A stretch of 64,000 bases of DNA from Microbacterium testaceum StLB037 (GTDB taxonomy: Bacteria; Actinomycetota; Actinomycetes; Actinomycetales; Microbacteriaceae): the NCBI RefSeq assembly GCF_008763945.1, contig NZ_VTQH01000001.1, positions 1,364,110-1,428,109 on the forward strand. The letters are read 5' to 3'. The translations under genes were made by a program, and so were the position numbers. The stretch's first letter is position 1. Each line of letters begins with the position of its first letter. The notes under the pieces are model-generated. The model was given only the letters and a program-made list of their open reading frames with translations, was not told the DNA's origin and did not search any database. This document shows, piece after piece, positions 33,581-41,946 of the stretch.

Positions 33581-34642
33581 ATGACTCGACCGACCTCCCT
33601 CCCGCGCGTCGCCGCCTTCGCTCTCGCCACCGCGGTGATCGGGGGCGCGGCGTTCAGCGCGAGCCCCGCCCTGGCCGCGACCGACGACGTGACCTGGACC
33701 GTGCGCACCGCCTCGAACTCCCTCGGCGCCGACCGCACGAACTACAGCTACACCCTCAACCCGGGCGCCCACCTCGACGACGCCCTCGTCGTCGCCAATC
33801 GCGGAGCCGAGGCCGTCGAGCTCGACGTGTACGCCGCCGACGGCTACACGACCTCGACCGGCGCCCTCGACCTGCGGGTCGCGAGTGAGCAGCCGGTCGG
33901 CGTCGGCGCGTGGGTCACCGTGCCGCAGCGTCACGTCACCGTGCCCGCGGGACAGACCGTCGAGGTGCCCTTCGCGGTCGACGTGCCCCAGAACGCCACC
34001 CCCGGCGACTACGCGGGCGGGGTCGTGACCTCGCTCACGGTCGCCGACGCCTCGGCGAACGTCAACGTCGATCGCCGCCTGGGCATCCGCACCGGCATCC
34101 GCGTCGGGGGAGACCTCGCCCCGGCGCTCGCCGTCGACGACCTGCGCGTCGGGTGGGACGGCGGTTTCGTCCCGTTCCTCTTCGGCGACGCCACCGTGCA
34201 CTACCGCCTGCACAACACCGGCAATGTCTCGCTCGCCGCCGACGAGACCGACGCCGTCACCGGTCCCTTCGGTCTCGCGCGCCTCGAGGCCACGCCGGGC
34301 GACGCCGCTCCCACGCTCCTGCCCGGCGAGAGCTGGGAGCGCGACGTGCGCGTTCCCGCGGTGGCCGCGATGGGCATGCTGATCGCGTCGGTGTCGGCGA
34401 CCCCGGTCGTCACCGATGCCGCGGGCTCGATCTCGACGCTCGACCCGGTCGACGTCTCGACTTTCGGGTGGGCCATCCCCTGGCCGCTGCTGCTGCTGGT
34501 CGCGCTGATCGTGGCGGGAGTGGTCTTCGGGCCTCGGCTGCTGCGCGAGCGCCGTCGACGCGCGCAGCAGGCGGAGGACGCGCGCGTGGCCGCGGCCGTT
34601 GAGCGCACGCTGGCCGAGAAGGAGCGTCAGCTCGTCGAGTGA
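33581..34642 (+). CDS. DUF916-type WxL-interacting membrane protein
   Basis: Protein of 353 residues. Signal peptide (cleavage near ALA-ATD, residue 29), an extracellular beta-rich region with VTWTVRTASNSLGADR and VPFAVDVPQNATPGDYAGG, the hallmark of DUF916/WxL peptidoglycan-domain proteins, then one transmembrane helix (about 300-325) and a charged cytoplasmic tail. Such proteins hold WxL-domain partners at the cell surface. It follows the WxL-like phosphoesterase after a hairpin, so the two probably form one surface complex. Its 3' end overlaps the convergent tetR-like gene by 16 bases. Confidence 0.85.
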   Translation: MTRPTSLPRVAAFALATAVIGGAAFSASPALAATDDVTWTVRTASNSLGADRTNYSYTLNPGAHLDDALVVANRGAEAVELDVYAADGYTTSTGALDLRVASEQPVGVGAWVTVPQRHVTVPAGQTVEVPFAVDVPQNATPGDYAGGVVTSLTVADASANVNVDRRLGIRTGIRVGGDLAPALAVDDLRVGWDGGFVPFLFGDATVHYRLHNTGNVSLAADETDAVTGPFGLARLEATPGDAAPTLLPGESWERDVRVPAVAAMGMLIASVSATPVVTDAAGSISTLDPVDVSTFGWAIPWPLLLLVALIVAGVVFGPRLLRERRRRAQQAEDARVAAAVERTLAEKERQLVE

Positions 34643-35268
34643 TGGACGCCGCCCTGCCCGGCCTCCCGCCCGGCGAACGCGAAGGCCAGCACCTCGACGA
34701 CGTCATCGAGCGCCCGATCGTCTCGACTGCTCAACCACCACTCGACCAGCCCGTCGACGCTCGCGCGCAGGGCCGCGGCGACCACCGGGGTCGGGGTGTT
34801 CAGGGTGCGACCGGTCGCGGCCGACCAGCGCTCGATGCTCGCGGCGATCGCCCGGACGCTCGCTGCGATCTCGCTCTGCGCCGCCCCGCGGAGATCGGGA
34901 TGAGCCCGAGCGGATGCCGTGAGCTCGCTCACCACGCGGTATTCGCTCTCGTGGCGGCGCAGGTCGCGCGCGAGTCCGTGCAGGGAGAGGCGCACCGCCT
35001 CGGCGAAGTCGTCGAGGGGGAGATCGCCCGTCCAGACCGCGTCGAGGGCGCGCTGCGACGCGCGGTGGAGCACTGCCTCGACGAGAGCCTGCTTCGACCC
35101 GAAGGCGTAGGTGACCACGCGATGGGCGACGCCCGCGCGCTCGGCGACCCGTCGAAGGCTCAGCGCCGAGGCGCCCGCGTCCGCGACCACCGCGAGCGCG
35201 GCGTCGAGCAGCCGTTCCCGGCGCTCCTCGAGGGGCAGGTAGTCACGGGTGGGCGACTCGGGGTTCAC
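34627..35268 (-). CDS. TetR-family transcriptional regulator
   Basis: Protein of 213 residues from the GTG at 35268 with a GGAG site 9 bases upstream; a TTG four codons earlier is also open. N-terminal TetR helix-turn-helix: LLDAALAVVADAGASALSLR then VAERAGVAHRVVTYAFGSKQ. The C-terminal ligand domain is variable and gives no ligand. It is divergent from a GNAT acetyltransferase gene and a perfect ATACT-GAA-AGTAT palindrome lies between them, the likely operator. Confidence 0.88.
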   Translation of the reverse strand: MNPESPTRDYLPLEERRERLLDAALAVVADAGASALSLRRVAERAGVAHRVVTYAFGSKQALVEAVLHRASQRALDAVWTGDLPLDDFAEAVRLSLHGLARDLRRHESEYRVVSELTASARAHPDLRGAAQSEIAASVRAIAASIERWSAATGRTLNTPTPVVAAALRASVDGLVEWWLSSRDDRALDDVVEVLAFAFAGREAGQGGVHHSTS

Positions 35269-35304
35269 GGCGTTCTCCAAGCGATCGGGCCGGTCGAGTC
35301 TCGC

Positions 35305-35317
35305 ATACTGAAAGTAT
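35305..35317. promoter_or_regulatory. Likely TetR operator
   Basis: ATACT-GAA-AGTAT is a perfect palindrome in the 74-base space between the divergent tetR-like and GNAT genes. Position and symmetry fit an operator controlling both. Confidence 0.55.
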
Positions 35318-35342
35318 CCACTCGGACCAATTGGAGGACGAC

Positions 35343-35975
35343 ATGACCGACCTGCACGTCACCCCCGCTCGCGAGGCCGATCTCCCCGCCGCCGCGGCCG
35401 TGCTCGCCGACGCCTTCCGCGACGATCCCGTCATGGCCGCGATCCTGCCCGGCGGTCGTCGCGTCGAGCGCCTCACGACCCTCTTCGTCGCGATGCTCAG
35501 CGGTGCCGCCTTCGAGACCGGCAGCGTCGACCTCGCCCGTCGCGCCGGCGACGACGAGATCCTCGGGGTGGCCGCGTGGGAGGGCCCCGGCACGGCATCC
35601 CTCCCCTGGCGTCAGCTCCCCGATTACCTTTCGGCCCTCGGCCCCATCGGCATCGTCCGCGCGGCGGCCCTGTCGTCGCGGTTGGCGCGTCACCGCCCGC
35701 GCTCCCCGCACTGGTACCTCGCGCAGATCGGCGTCTCGCCCGCCGCGCGAGGGCTCGGCGTGGGCGGGGCGCTCCTGCGCTCCCGGCTCGAGACGCTCGA
35801 CGTCACACGCACGGCCGCGTACCTCGAGTCGTCGACCCCCGCCAATCGCCGCCTCTACGGTCGCCTCGGTTTCGAAGAGATCGCGCCGATCCACGGCATC
35901 CGCGGGGCTTCTCCCGTGGCCATGCTGCGCCCGCCCGCTCCCGTCCGGCACCCCGCGCCCGCGCGAGCGGTGTGA
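35343..35975 (+). CDS. GNAT-family N-acetyltransferase
   Basis: Protein of 210 residues; ATG at 35343 preceded by TTGGAGGA. The acetyl-CoA-binding signature is IGVSPAARGLGVGGALL (about 127-143), and AYLESSTPANRRLYGRLGF near 158 is the typical C-terminal strand-helix. It transfers an acetyl group to an unknown amine. Probably controlled by the divergent TetR regulator, which suggests an antimicrobial or a metabolite as signal or substrate. Confidence 0.9.
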   Translation: MTDLHVTPAREADLPAAAAVLADAFRDDPVMAAILPGGRRVERLTTLFVAMLSGAAFETGSVDLARRAGDDEILGVAAWEGPGTASLPWRQLPDYLSALGPIGIVRAAALSSRLARHRPRSPHWYLAQIGVSPAARGLGVGGALLRSRLETLDVTRTAAYLESSTPANRRLYGRLGFEEIAPIHGIRGASPVAMLRPPAPVRHPAPARAV

Positions 35976-36076
35976 CGACGGGCCTGCAAGCGTCTCGACG
36001 TCGAGCGTCCACGAGGTCCGCTCAGGTGCCGAGGAATAGACTGGATGCCATCGACACCGTCTCTCCGGGACCCTCC

Positions 36077-36709
36077 GTGACCACTCCTTCTTCCGAGCGC
36101 GCCTTCGACGTGCGCCACGTGCAGCTCGCGCGCGCCCTTTTCGCCGCGCTCGCCGCCGTCATGGTCACCTTCTCGTCCGACCACTCCGCCCCCCTCGGGC
36201 TCGGCGTGTTCAGCGGATTCGCCCTGGCGACGGGGCTCGTGTTCGCGCTGTCCGTGTGGCTCGTCTTCCCGCGCGGTGAGCGTGTGATCCCGGCCCTGCT
36301 CGCGGTCGTCTCGATCGTGGCGGGCCTGGTCGGCAGCGTCGGCAGCTGGCGCACGACCGGCGTCTTCTTCGGCGTCGTCATCGCCTGGGCGCTCGTCTCG
36401 GGCGTCATCGAGCTGGTCGGCGCTCTGCGCCAGCGAAAGACGGTCGGGGCCGCGGGCGCGCGCGACGGCGTGCTCATCGGCATCCTGAGTATCGTGCTCG
36501 GGGTCGTGCTCATGCTCCCGATCCAGCAGTACGCGCTCGACTACAGCATCGCCGGGGCGGGTTCATTCACGCTGACCGGCATCACCATCGCCGTGGGACT
36601 CTTCGGCGGGTACGCGGCGGTCGTCGCCGTGTTCCTCGCGATCGCGGGATTCTCCCCGCGCCGCCCCGAGCCCGTTCCGGCCGTACCCTCCGAGGAGGCC
36701 GCGTCATGA
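36077..36709 (+). CDS. Multi-pass membrane protein
   Basis: Protein of 210 residues with a GTG start. Six or so hydrophobic helices spaced like HdeD/DUF308-type proteins, with a short loop GALRQRKTVGA in the middle and a Pro-rich end. Function unknown. Its stop overlaps the ATG of the next gene by 4 bases, so the two are translated together. Confidence 0.7.
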   Translation: MTTPSSERAFDVRHVQLARALFAALAAVMVTFSSDHSAPLGLGVFSGFALATGLVFALSVWLVFPRGERVIPALLAVVSIVAGLVGSVGSWRTTGVFFGVVIAWALVSGVIELVGALRQRKTVGAAGARDGVLIGILSIVLGVVLMLPIQQYALDYSIAGAGSFTLTGITIAVGLFGGYAAVVAVFLAIAGFSPRRPEPVPAVPSEEAAS

Positions 36710-37074
36710 CCGACGACAAGCCCACCACCCGCCGCGACCTGATGAAGCCCGTTCAGCTTCTGGGTCTGGCCTTCATCGCCGCCCTGTTCGCCGGATTCGT
36801 CACGCTCATGTCGATGGGCTTCTTCCAGACGCGTCCCGCCGACGAGATCCAGCGCGCGCTCATCGTGGGGCTGGTCGCGGCCGGTGCGACCTTCATCGTC
36901 ACGCTCGTCTCGCTCGCTCTGCTGCTGCTGGTGGTCGACCCCACCACCGTCACGAAGTCGGTCGAGCGTCCGCTGCTCCTTCCGAAGGATGCACCGGATG
37001 CCACGGCTCCCGACGCCGCGACCCCGCCCGAGGCTCCGCGCACCGACGACGGCCCCGCCGCACCCCGCGCCTGA
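36706..37074 (+). CDS. Two-helix membrane protein
   Basis: Protein of 122 residues. Two transmembrane helices (about 19-38 and 50-77) and a Pro/Ala/Asp-rich cytoplasmic tail. Coupled to the upstream membrane protein by ATGA overlap, probably forming a complex with it. No family function is recognised. Confidence 0.7.
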   Translation: MTDDKPTTRRDLMKPVQLLGLAFIAALFAGFVTLMSMGFFQTRPADEIQRALIVGLVAAGATFIVTLVSLALLLLVVDPTTVTKSVERPLLLPKDAPDATAPDAATPPEAPRTDDGPAAPRA

Positions 37075-37086
37075 GCCGGCGGGCGC

Positions 37087-38133
37087 TCAGCGCCGCGGGT
37101 CGATCATGGTCATGCCCGCGGGGGACGCGGAGTCCATCGCGGGAAGCAGCTCGGCCGCCTCGCCGAGCCCGACGATCCGCTCGATGAGCTCCTGCGGGCG
37201 CAGGGCACCGCTCTCGATGAGCGACAGCATCTCGGGGTAGTCCACCGCGGCCATGCCGTGGCTGCCGAGCAGGTCGAGCTCCCATGCGATCACGCGCGCC
37301 ATGGGCATGGCGGTCATCCCGTCGGCGGTGGGCAGCAGGCCGATCTGCACGTGCCGGCCGCGGCGGCGCAGGCTCAGCACGGCGTCGCGCGCCGTCTGGG
37401 CGCTGCCGACCGCGTCGACCGAGACGTGGCTGCCGCCGCCGGTGATCTCGTGCACGGCCGCGGCGATGTCGGACCCGTCGGCGACGAGGGTGCGCTCGGC
37501 CCCCAGGCGCTTCGCGGCCTCGAGCGCGGCGGGGGTGCGGTCGACCGCGATCACGCGGGCGCCGAGGGCCGCCCCGATCATCACGGCGCTGAGGCCGACC
37601 CCGCCGGCACCGACCACGGTAATCCACTCGCCGGCCGCCGCCCGCGCCCGGCCCGTGAGGGCGCGGTACGCGGTGGCGAAGCGGCAGCCCAGGGCGGCGG
37701 CGGCCTCGAACGAGACGTCATCGGGAATGCGCACGACGTTGGTGTCGGCCGCGCGCAGCACGACGCGCTCGGCGAAGCTGCCCCACTGCGTGAAGCCGGG
37801 CTGCTGCTGGTCGGGGCACACCTGGGCGTTGCCGCCGACGCACCACTCGCACGCCCCGCACCCCATGACGAACGGCACGGTGACGCGATCGCCGACGCTC
37901 CAGCGCTGAACGCCCTCGCCGACCTCGACGATGACGCCCGCCAGCTCGTGCCCCGGAACGTGGGGGAGGGCGACGTCGTCGTGCCCGACCCACGCGTGCC
38001 AGTCGCTCTTGCAGAGGCCGGTCGCGTGCACCTCGACCACGACCCCGCCAGCGGGAGCCGACGGCGCCTCGACCTCGCGCACCTCGAGGGCGTCGGCCAG
38101 GGCATCCATGATCATCGCGCGCATGGCATCCAT
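37087..38133 (-). CDS. Zinc-dependent alcohol dehydrogenase
   Basis: Protein of 348 residues from the ATG at 38133; an ATG three codons later is possible. Medium-chain dehydrogenase: catalytic zinc ligands in ATGLCKSDWH and PGHE, structural zinc with four Cys (CGACEWCVGGNAQVC), and the NAD-binding GAGGVGLSAVMIG. It oxidises or reduces an alcohol or aldehyde; substrate not predictable. It ends just past the membrane-protein pair and is preceded by a long inverted repeat. Confidence 0.9.
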   Translation of the reverse strand: MDAMRAMIMDALADALEVREVEAPSAPAGGVVVEVHATGLCKSDWHAWVGHDDVALPHVPGHELAGVIVEVGEGVQRWSVGDRVTVPFVMGCGACEWCVGGNAQVCPDQQQPGFTQWGSFAERVVLRAADTNVVRIPDDVSFEAAAALGCRFATAYRALTGRARAAAGEWITVVGAGGVGLSAVMIGAALGARVIAVDRTPAALEAAKRLGAERTLVADGSDIAAAVHEITGGGSHVSVDAVGSAQTARDAVLSLRRRGRHVQIGLLPTADGMTAMPMARVIAWELDLLGSHGMAAVDYPEMLSLIESGALRPQELIERIVGLGEAAELLPAMDSASPAGMTMIDPRR

Positions 38134-38178
38134 TCTTCCTTCCCGCGCGCGGGTTGCGGGTCGCGTCGACCGGTGTCC

Positions 38179-38264
38179 GAGCACAACCGCGGAGCTCGCG
38201 GACGACACGCCGTGCGACCAGCGCCGGGCGCGGCGTGTCGTCGGGATCCCCCGCCGTTGTGCTC
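38179..38264. repeat. Nested inverted repeat, family C, copy 1
   Basis: Outer arms GAGCACAAC and GTTGTGCTC; inner arms GACGACACGCCG (38201-38212) and CGGCGTGTCGTC (38231-38242). It has the same layout as the element at 41851-41932. Lies between the alcohol dehydrogenase start and the GH43 gene end. Confidence 0.85.
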
Positions 38265-38285
38265 ACGGCAGACGCGTCGGCCCCG

Positions 38286-41200
38286 TCAGGCCCGGCGGCG
38301 GCGCAGGAGGAGCAGGCCCGCGCCGAGACCGCCGAGGACCAGGGCCAGGATGCCGAGGGCCACGGGCATCTCGGAGCCCGTGACGGCGAGACCGGTGCCG
38401 GTGGCCGTTCCGCCGCTCGAGCTCCCCGCCCCGCCGATCGTTCCGGCCGGAGCGCCGGAGGTGCTCGTGCCCGTGCCGGAGCCGTTGCCCGCACCGGAGC
38501 CGTTGCCCGTGCCCGTGCCCGTCCCGGAACCGTCGCCCGGGGCCGCGCCGGCCACCACCGTGACGGTCGCGGACCGCGTCTGCTCGACGTTGCCGGCCAC
38601 GTCGGTCGAGCGGAACTGCAGGAGGTGGTCGCCGGCGCCGGCGAGCGTCGCGCTCGAGCCGGTCAGCCACGTCGTCCCGCCGTCGAGCGAGTACTGGGTC
38701 GAGGCGACGCCCGACGTGGCATCCGTCGCCGTGAACTCCACCGTGGCCTCGGCCGGGGCCAGGGCCTGGAACACCGCGGCCGGCTGCATCAGACGCAGGA
38801 GGGTCGAGGGCTTCGCGACCGCGGCCTCGGTGGTCGGGGCGACGGTGTCGATGCGGATGGGCAGCGAGCCGGCGACCTCGGGCACCTCGGCGCCGTTCCA
38901 CAGCGCGCGGTAGTCGATGAGGTGGTCGCCGTCGGTGGTGATCGTGACGTCGAGGTCCTCGCTCCACGCTCCACCGTCGACGCGTTGTTGCACGACGACG
39001 TCGCTGCTGTTGCCGTCGTGGTACAACGACACCGAGACGGGAGCGGCGGTGTACCAGCCCGACGCGTTCGGGGTCGTCTTCGCAACCGGGTCGATGTGCA
39101 CGATCCCGCCGGCCTCGGGCACGAAGATCTCGGGGATCTTCAGGTACGACCCGGGGGTCGCGAAGGTGAGGCGCAGGCCCGTTGCGAGGATTTTCGGGAA
39201 CGACAACGTCGTCTCGACGCCGTTCGTCACCGTGGGCGCGTCACCCGTGAGGGGAAGCGGCTTCCACTCGTTCTCGCGACCACCCCGGTACTCGAGCGAG
39301 ACGCCCGCGATGGAGCCCTCGAGGTTCGTGAAGCGCACCTCGTTCAGACGGTGGATCTCGAACGTCTCCATCGTGAAGGTCGCGGAATCCTTGAAGCCCG
39401 CGTCGGTCCAGGTCGACCACGCCGTGCCGAGCCGGCCGTCGCACGCGTTGGAGGCGGGCATCGTGGCCCACTTCGTCTGGTGGAAGGATGCCGACACCGC
39501 GGCGTCACCGCCACGGCACACGTTCACGGCCGAGGCGTTGCCCCACACGTCGACCTCCGAGATCGACTGCCACGTGTTCGCCTGGCTCGTCAGGCGCAGC
39601 CGCAGAGCGCTGGCCGCCGGAAGCGTGCGGGCGTCGATCACGGCCGTGGGCGCCGGGGTGCTGGCATCCTGAGCGAGGGTCGCCTCGACCGCGGTGTCCT
39701 TCCACGCGCCCGAGGCGTCGCGGTACTGAACCTGGATGCGAGAGGGCCAGGTCGCCGTCGCCCCGTCCTTGTAGGTGTGCACGACGATCGAGTCGAACGT
39801 GCGGTCCGTGCCCCAGTCGAACTGCAGCCAGCTGTCGCGCGGGTACCCGTTTCCGGTCCAGTCGTCCCAGCCCTTGGCCGTGGGGTTGCCGTCGGTGAGG
39901 GCGGCGACCAGGTCGGAGCGGCTCGATGCGGTCACCGTCGCCTCGGGGGCGATGTCGGCGATGCCGGGCTCGGCGACCGTGATCGTGCGCTGGAACGAGC
40001 GTCCGGCGGTGAAGGACGCGTCGGCGGCGAGGGTGCCGGTGACCGTCTGCGGGCCGAGCACGCTCGTGTCGATCGTCGACCACGTGACAGCGACCGGGGC
40101 GGTGCCGGCGGAGGTGTCGACGGGGACGCTGGTGGGCAGCTGCGGGGAGGCGCCGCGGCGGACGGTCTCGGGCAGGCCGGTGGTCACGGCGCGCCAGGTG
40201 CCGTGGCCGAAGCCCTTGTCGTCCCAGTACGAGGCGTCCCATCCCTTGCCGTAGCGCGCGGGGTCTTCGGCGGCGGGGTTGTGCATCTCGAGGCGTCCGT
40301 TCTCGCCCACGGTGAGCGGGAGCCAGACGTACGTCGAGTCGGACTTGCCCTCGTTCCAGCGGTCGCCCATGTAGACCAACTTGCCCGGCTCGAGCTCGAA
40401 GACGTTCGTGGTCTGCGAGCCGAACGTCGAGCGGCGCACGTCGCCGATCGAGAGCAGGCCGTCGCCCCCGTCGGGGATGCTGCTGTAGGACGTGTTCTCG
40501 TTCGCGTCGTCCTTCTCGACCCCGCGGATCCACGTGCCCATCAGGTTCTTCGTCGTGTAGTACGTCTGCGGGTTGGGTGCCCAACCGGTCGCGCCCGAGG
40601 TGACGACGCTGTATGTGCCGTCGCGCTCGAAGATCGCGGGCGCCTCGAGGTGGCCGCACTCCTTGACGATCTGGAAGTCGGCGCCGCGCTCCGGCGCCTC
40701 GGGGGTCCCGTCGGCGAAGACGTAGGGGTAGCGGCCGTCCTCGGAGTACTGGTTGACGTCGAGGGTGTCGCGATCGGTCGTGTGCGTGACGTTCGTGTAG
40801 CTGTCGTCGAGGGCGGCGACGTACAGGCTGTAGTTCTCCTCCGACGAGTACGAGATGTAGGCCTTGCCGTCGTCGTCCTGGAAGACGGTCATGTCGCGCG
40901 CCTGCCCGGGAACCGCGTACTGCGTGCAGGCCTGGTAGTCGGTGCGGTTGGGCATGCGGAAAGCGCCCGTCATGCGGAACGGACCCGCGGGCGAGTCCGA
41001 CACGGCGACGGCCGCCATCGACCGCGCGTACGTGCTTCCGCCGGGCTCGGTGCGCCCGTCGGCGTGCCACCACATGACCCACTGGCCGGTCTTGGCGTTG
41101 TGCAGCACCTTCGGGCGCTCGAAGATCGCGGTGTAGTCCGAGTTCTGCGTCGAGTTGAGGTGGTAGGCGAGCTGGTCGATCTTCTCGGTGCGCGGCTGGC

Positions 41201-41687
41201 CGTTCTCGTCGACGGTGTCGTACAGATTCTCGAAGTAGGGCGTGAGCAGGTCGTCGCGCGTCGAGATGCTGCGCAGCGCGTCTCCGAGGTTTGTCCAGTT
41301 CTTGGCATCCGTCGATCGGTACACCGCGACGCCGGGGCTGTTCCAGTAGCCGTTCGTGCGGTCCTCGCCGTACCAGTAGTAGACGGTCTGGCCGTTCTCC
41401 TCGGTCGTGACGACCTGCCCGCCGTGCGCCTGGATGTGCCGGCCGCCGGTGTCGTACCAATCCGGCTGGAAGTAGTCCGCGGCACCGAGGCCGGGGTCGG
41501 CGAGCGGCTGGAAGTTCGTGTAGGTGACGGGAGGGTCGATCCGGGGCACGCCGTCGTTCGGATCGGTCTGCACGCCGCCCGCGGCGCTCGCCGCGAGGGG
41601 GGATGCCAGGGCTCCGGCGAGCACGGCGGCGGTCACGGCCGCGAGGATCGTGCGCGCGAAAGAGGGGGAGGGGCGTCGAGGCGTCAT
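38286..41687 (-). CDS. Large secreted, sortase-anchored GH43-type glycoside hydrolase
   Basis: Protein of 1133 residues from the ATG at 41687. Signal peptide (about 1-36), then a five-bladed GH43-like catalytic domain (about 60-480; AHGGQVVTTEENGQTVYYWYG, ARDMTVFQDDDGKAYISYSS, CGHLEAPAIFE), which looks like the exo-beta-1,3-galactanase subfamily. After it come a Big-type segment, two F5/8C discoidin-like carbohydrate-binding modules (about 575-700 and 720-830), Ig-like repeats and a Gly/Ser/Thr linker. The C-terminus is a sorting signal LAVTG, hydrophobic helix, RRRR; LAxTG is the class E sortase type. It probably trims plant arabinogalactan at the cell surface. Galactan specificity is inferred from similarity of layout only. 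Confidence 0.85.
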   Translation of the reverse strand: MTPRRPSPSFARTILAAVTAAVLAGALASPLAASAAGGVQTDPNDGVPRIDPPVTYTNFQPLADPGLGAADYFQPDWYDTGGRHIQAHGGQVVTTEENGQTVYYWYGEDRTNGYWNSPGVAVYRSTDAKNWTNLGDALRSISTRDDLLTPYFENLYDTVDENGQPRTEKIDQLAYHLNSTQNSDYTAIFERPKVLHNAKTGQWVMWWHADGRTEPGGSTYARSMAAVAVSDSPAGPFRMTGAFRMPNRTDYQACTQYAVPGQARDMTVFQDDDGKAYISYSSEENYSLYVAALDDSYTNVTHTTDRDTLDVNQYSEDGRYPYVFADGTPEAPERGADFQIVKECGHLEAPAIFERDGTYSVVTSGATGWAPNPQTYYTTKNLMGTWIRGVEKDDANENTSYSSIPDGGDGLLSIGDVRRSTFGSQTTNVFELEPGKLVYMGDRWNEGKSDSTYVWLPLTVGENGRLEMHNPAAEDPARYGKGWDASYWDDKGFGHGTWRAVTTGLPETVRRGASPQLPTSVPVDTSAGTAPVAVTWSTIDTSVLGPQTVTGTLAADASFTAGRSFQRTITVAEPGIADIAPEATVTASSRSDLVAALTDGNPTAKGWDDWTGNGYPRDSWLQFDWGTDRTFDSIVVHTYKDGATATWPSRIQVQYRDASGAWKDTAVEATLAQDASTPAPTAVIDARTLPAASALRLRLTSQANTWQSISEVDVWGNASAVNVCRGGDAAVSASFHQTKWATMPASNACDGRLGTAWSTWTDAGFKDSATFTMETFEIHRLNEVRFTNLEGSIAGVSLEYRGGRENEWKPLPLTGDAPTVTNGVETTLSFPKILATGLRLTFATPGSYLKIPEIFVPEAGGIVHIDPVAKTTPNASGWYTAAPVSVSLYHDGNSSDVVVQQRVDGGAWSEDLDVTITTDGDHLIDYRALWNGAEVPEVAGSLPIRIDTVAPTTEAAVAKPSTLLRLMQPAAVFQALAPAEATVEFTATDATSGVASTQYSLDGGTTWLTGSSATLAGAGDHLLQFRSTDVAGNVEQTRSATVTVVAGAAPGDGSGTGTGTGNGSGAGNGSGTGTSTSGAPAGTIGGAGSSSGGTATGTGLAVTGSEMPVALGILALVLGGLGAGLLLLRRRRA

Positions 41688-41850
41688 CGCTTCTGTTCCG
41701 ATCTGCGCCGCGGCGGTGCGGCGCACGACGGCCGGGGCCGAGGTGGGGGATGTTGACGTCAACACTAGGGGTCGCCGGCGCGCGGCGTCCAGGGGAAAGT
41801 TCGCGGTGGGGGCGCGAGCGCGACCACCGTCGCACCGCGGGCGGGGGCGG

Positions 41851-41932
41851 GCACAACGGCGGGGCGGGTGGACGACGCGCCGTGCGGAGGGCGCGGTGCG
41901 CGGCGCGTCGTCCAGATTCCCCGCCGTTGTGC
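41851..41932. repeat. Nested inverted repeat, family C, copy 2
   Basis: Outer arms GCACAACGGCGGGG (41851-41864) and CCCCGCCGTTGTGC (41919-41932), perfect over 14; inner arms GGACGACGCGCCG and CGGCGCGTCGTCC, perfect over 13. It lies just past the purB stop and could also terminate purB transcription. Confidence 0.85.
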
Positions 41933-41946
41933 ACGGGGTCGGCCGG

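Noticed and set aside
31427..34213. 928-codon minus-strand frame over the phosphoesterase and DUF916 genes
   Set aside because: Mirror frame of two clear genes; product is biased toward Val, Gly, Arg and Asp with no domain.
38154..41756. Open frame of 1200 codons on the plus strand opposite the GH43 gene
   Set aside because: It is antisense to a protein with signal peptide, catalytic and anchor domains. Its product is low-complexity Arg/Gly/Val sequence, as expected from high-GC codon bias.
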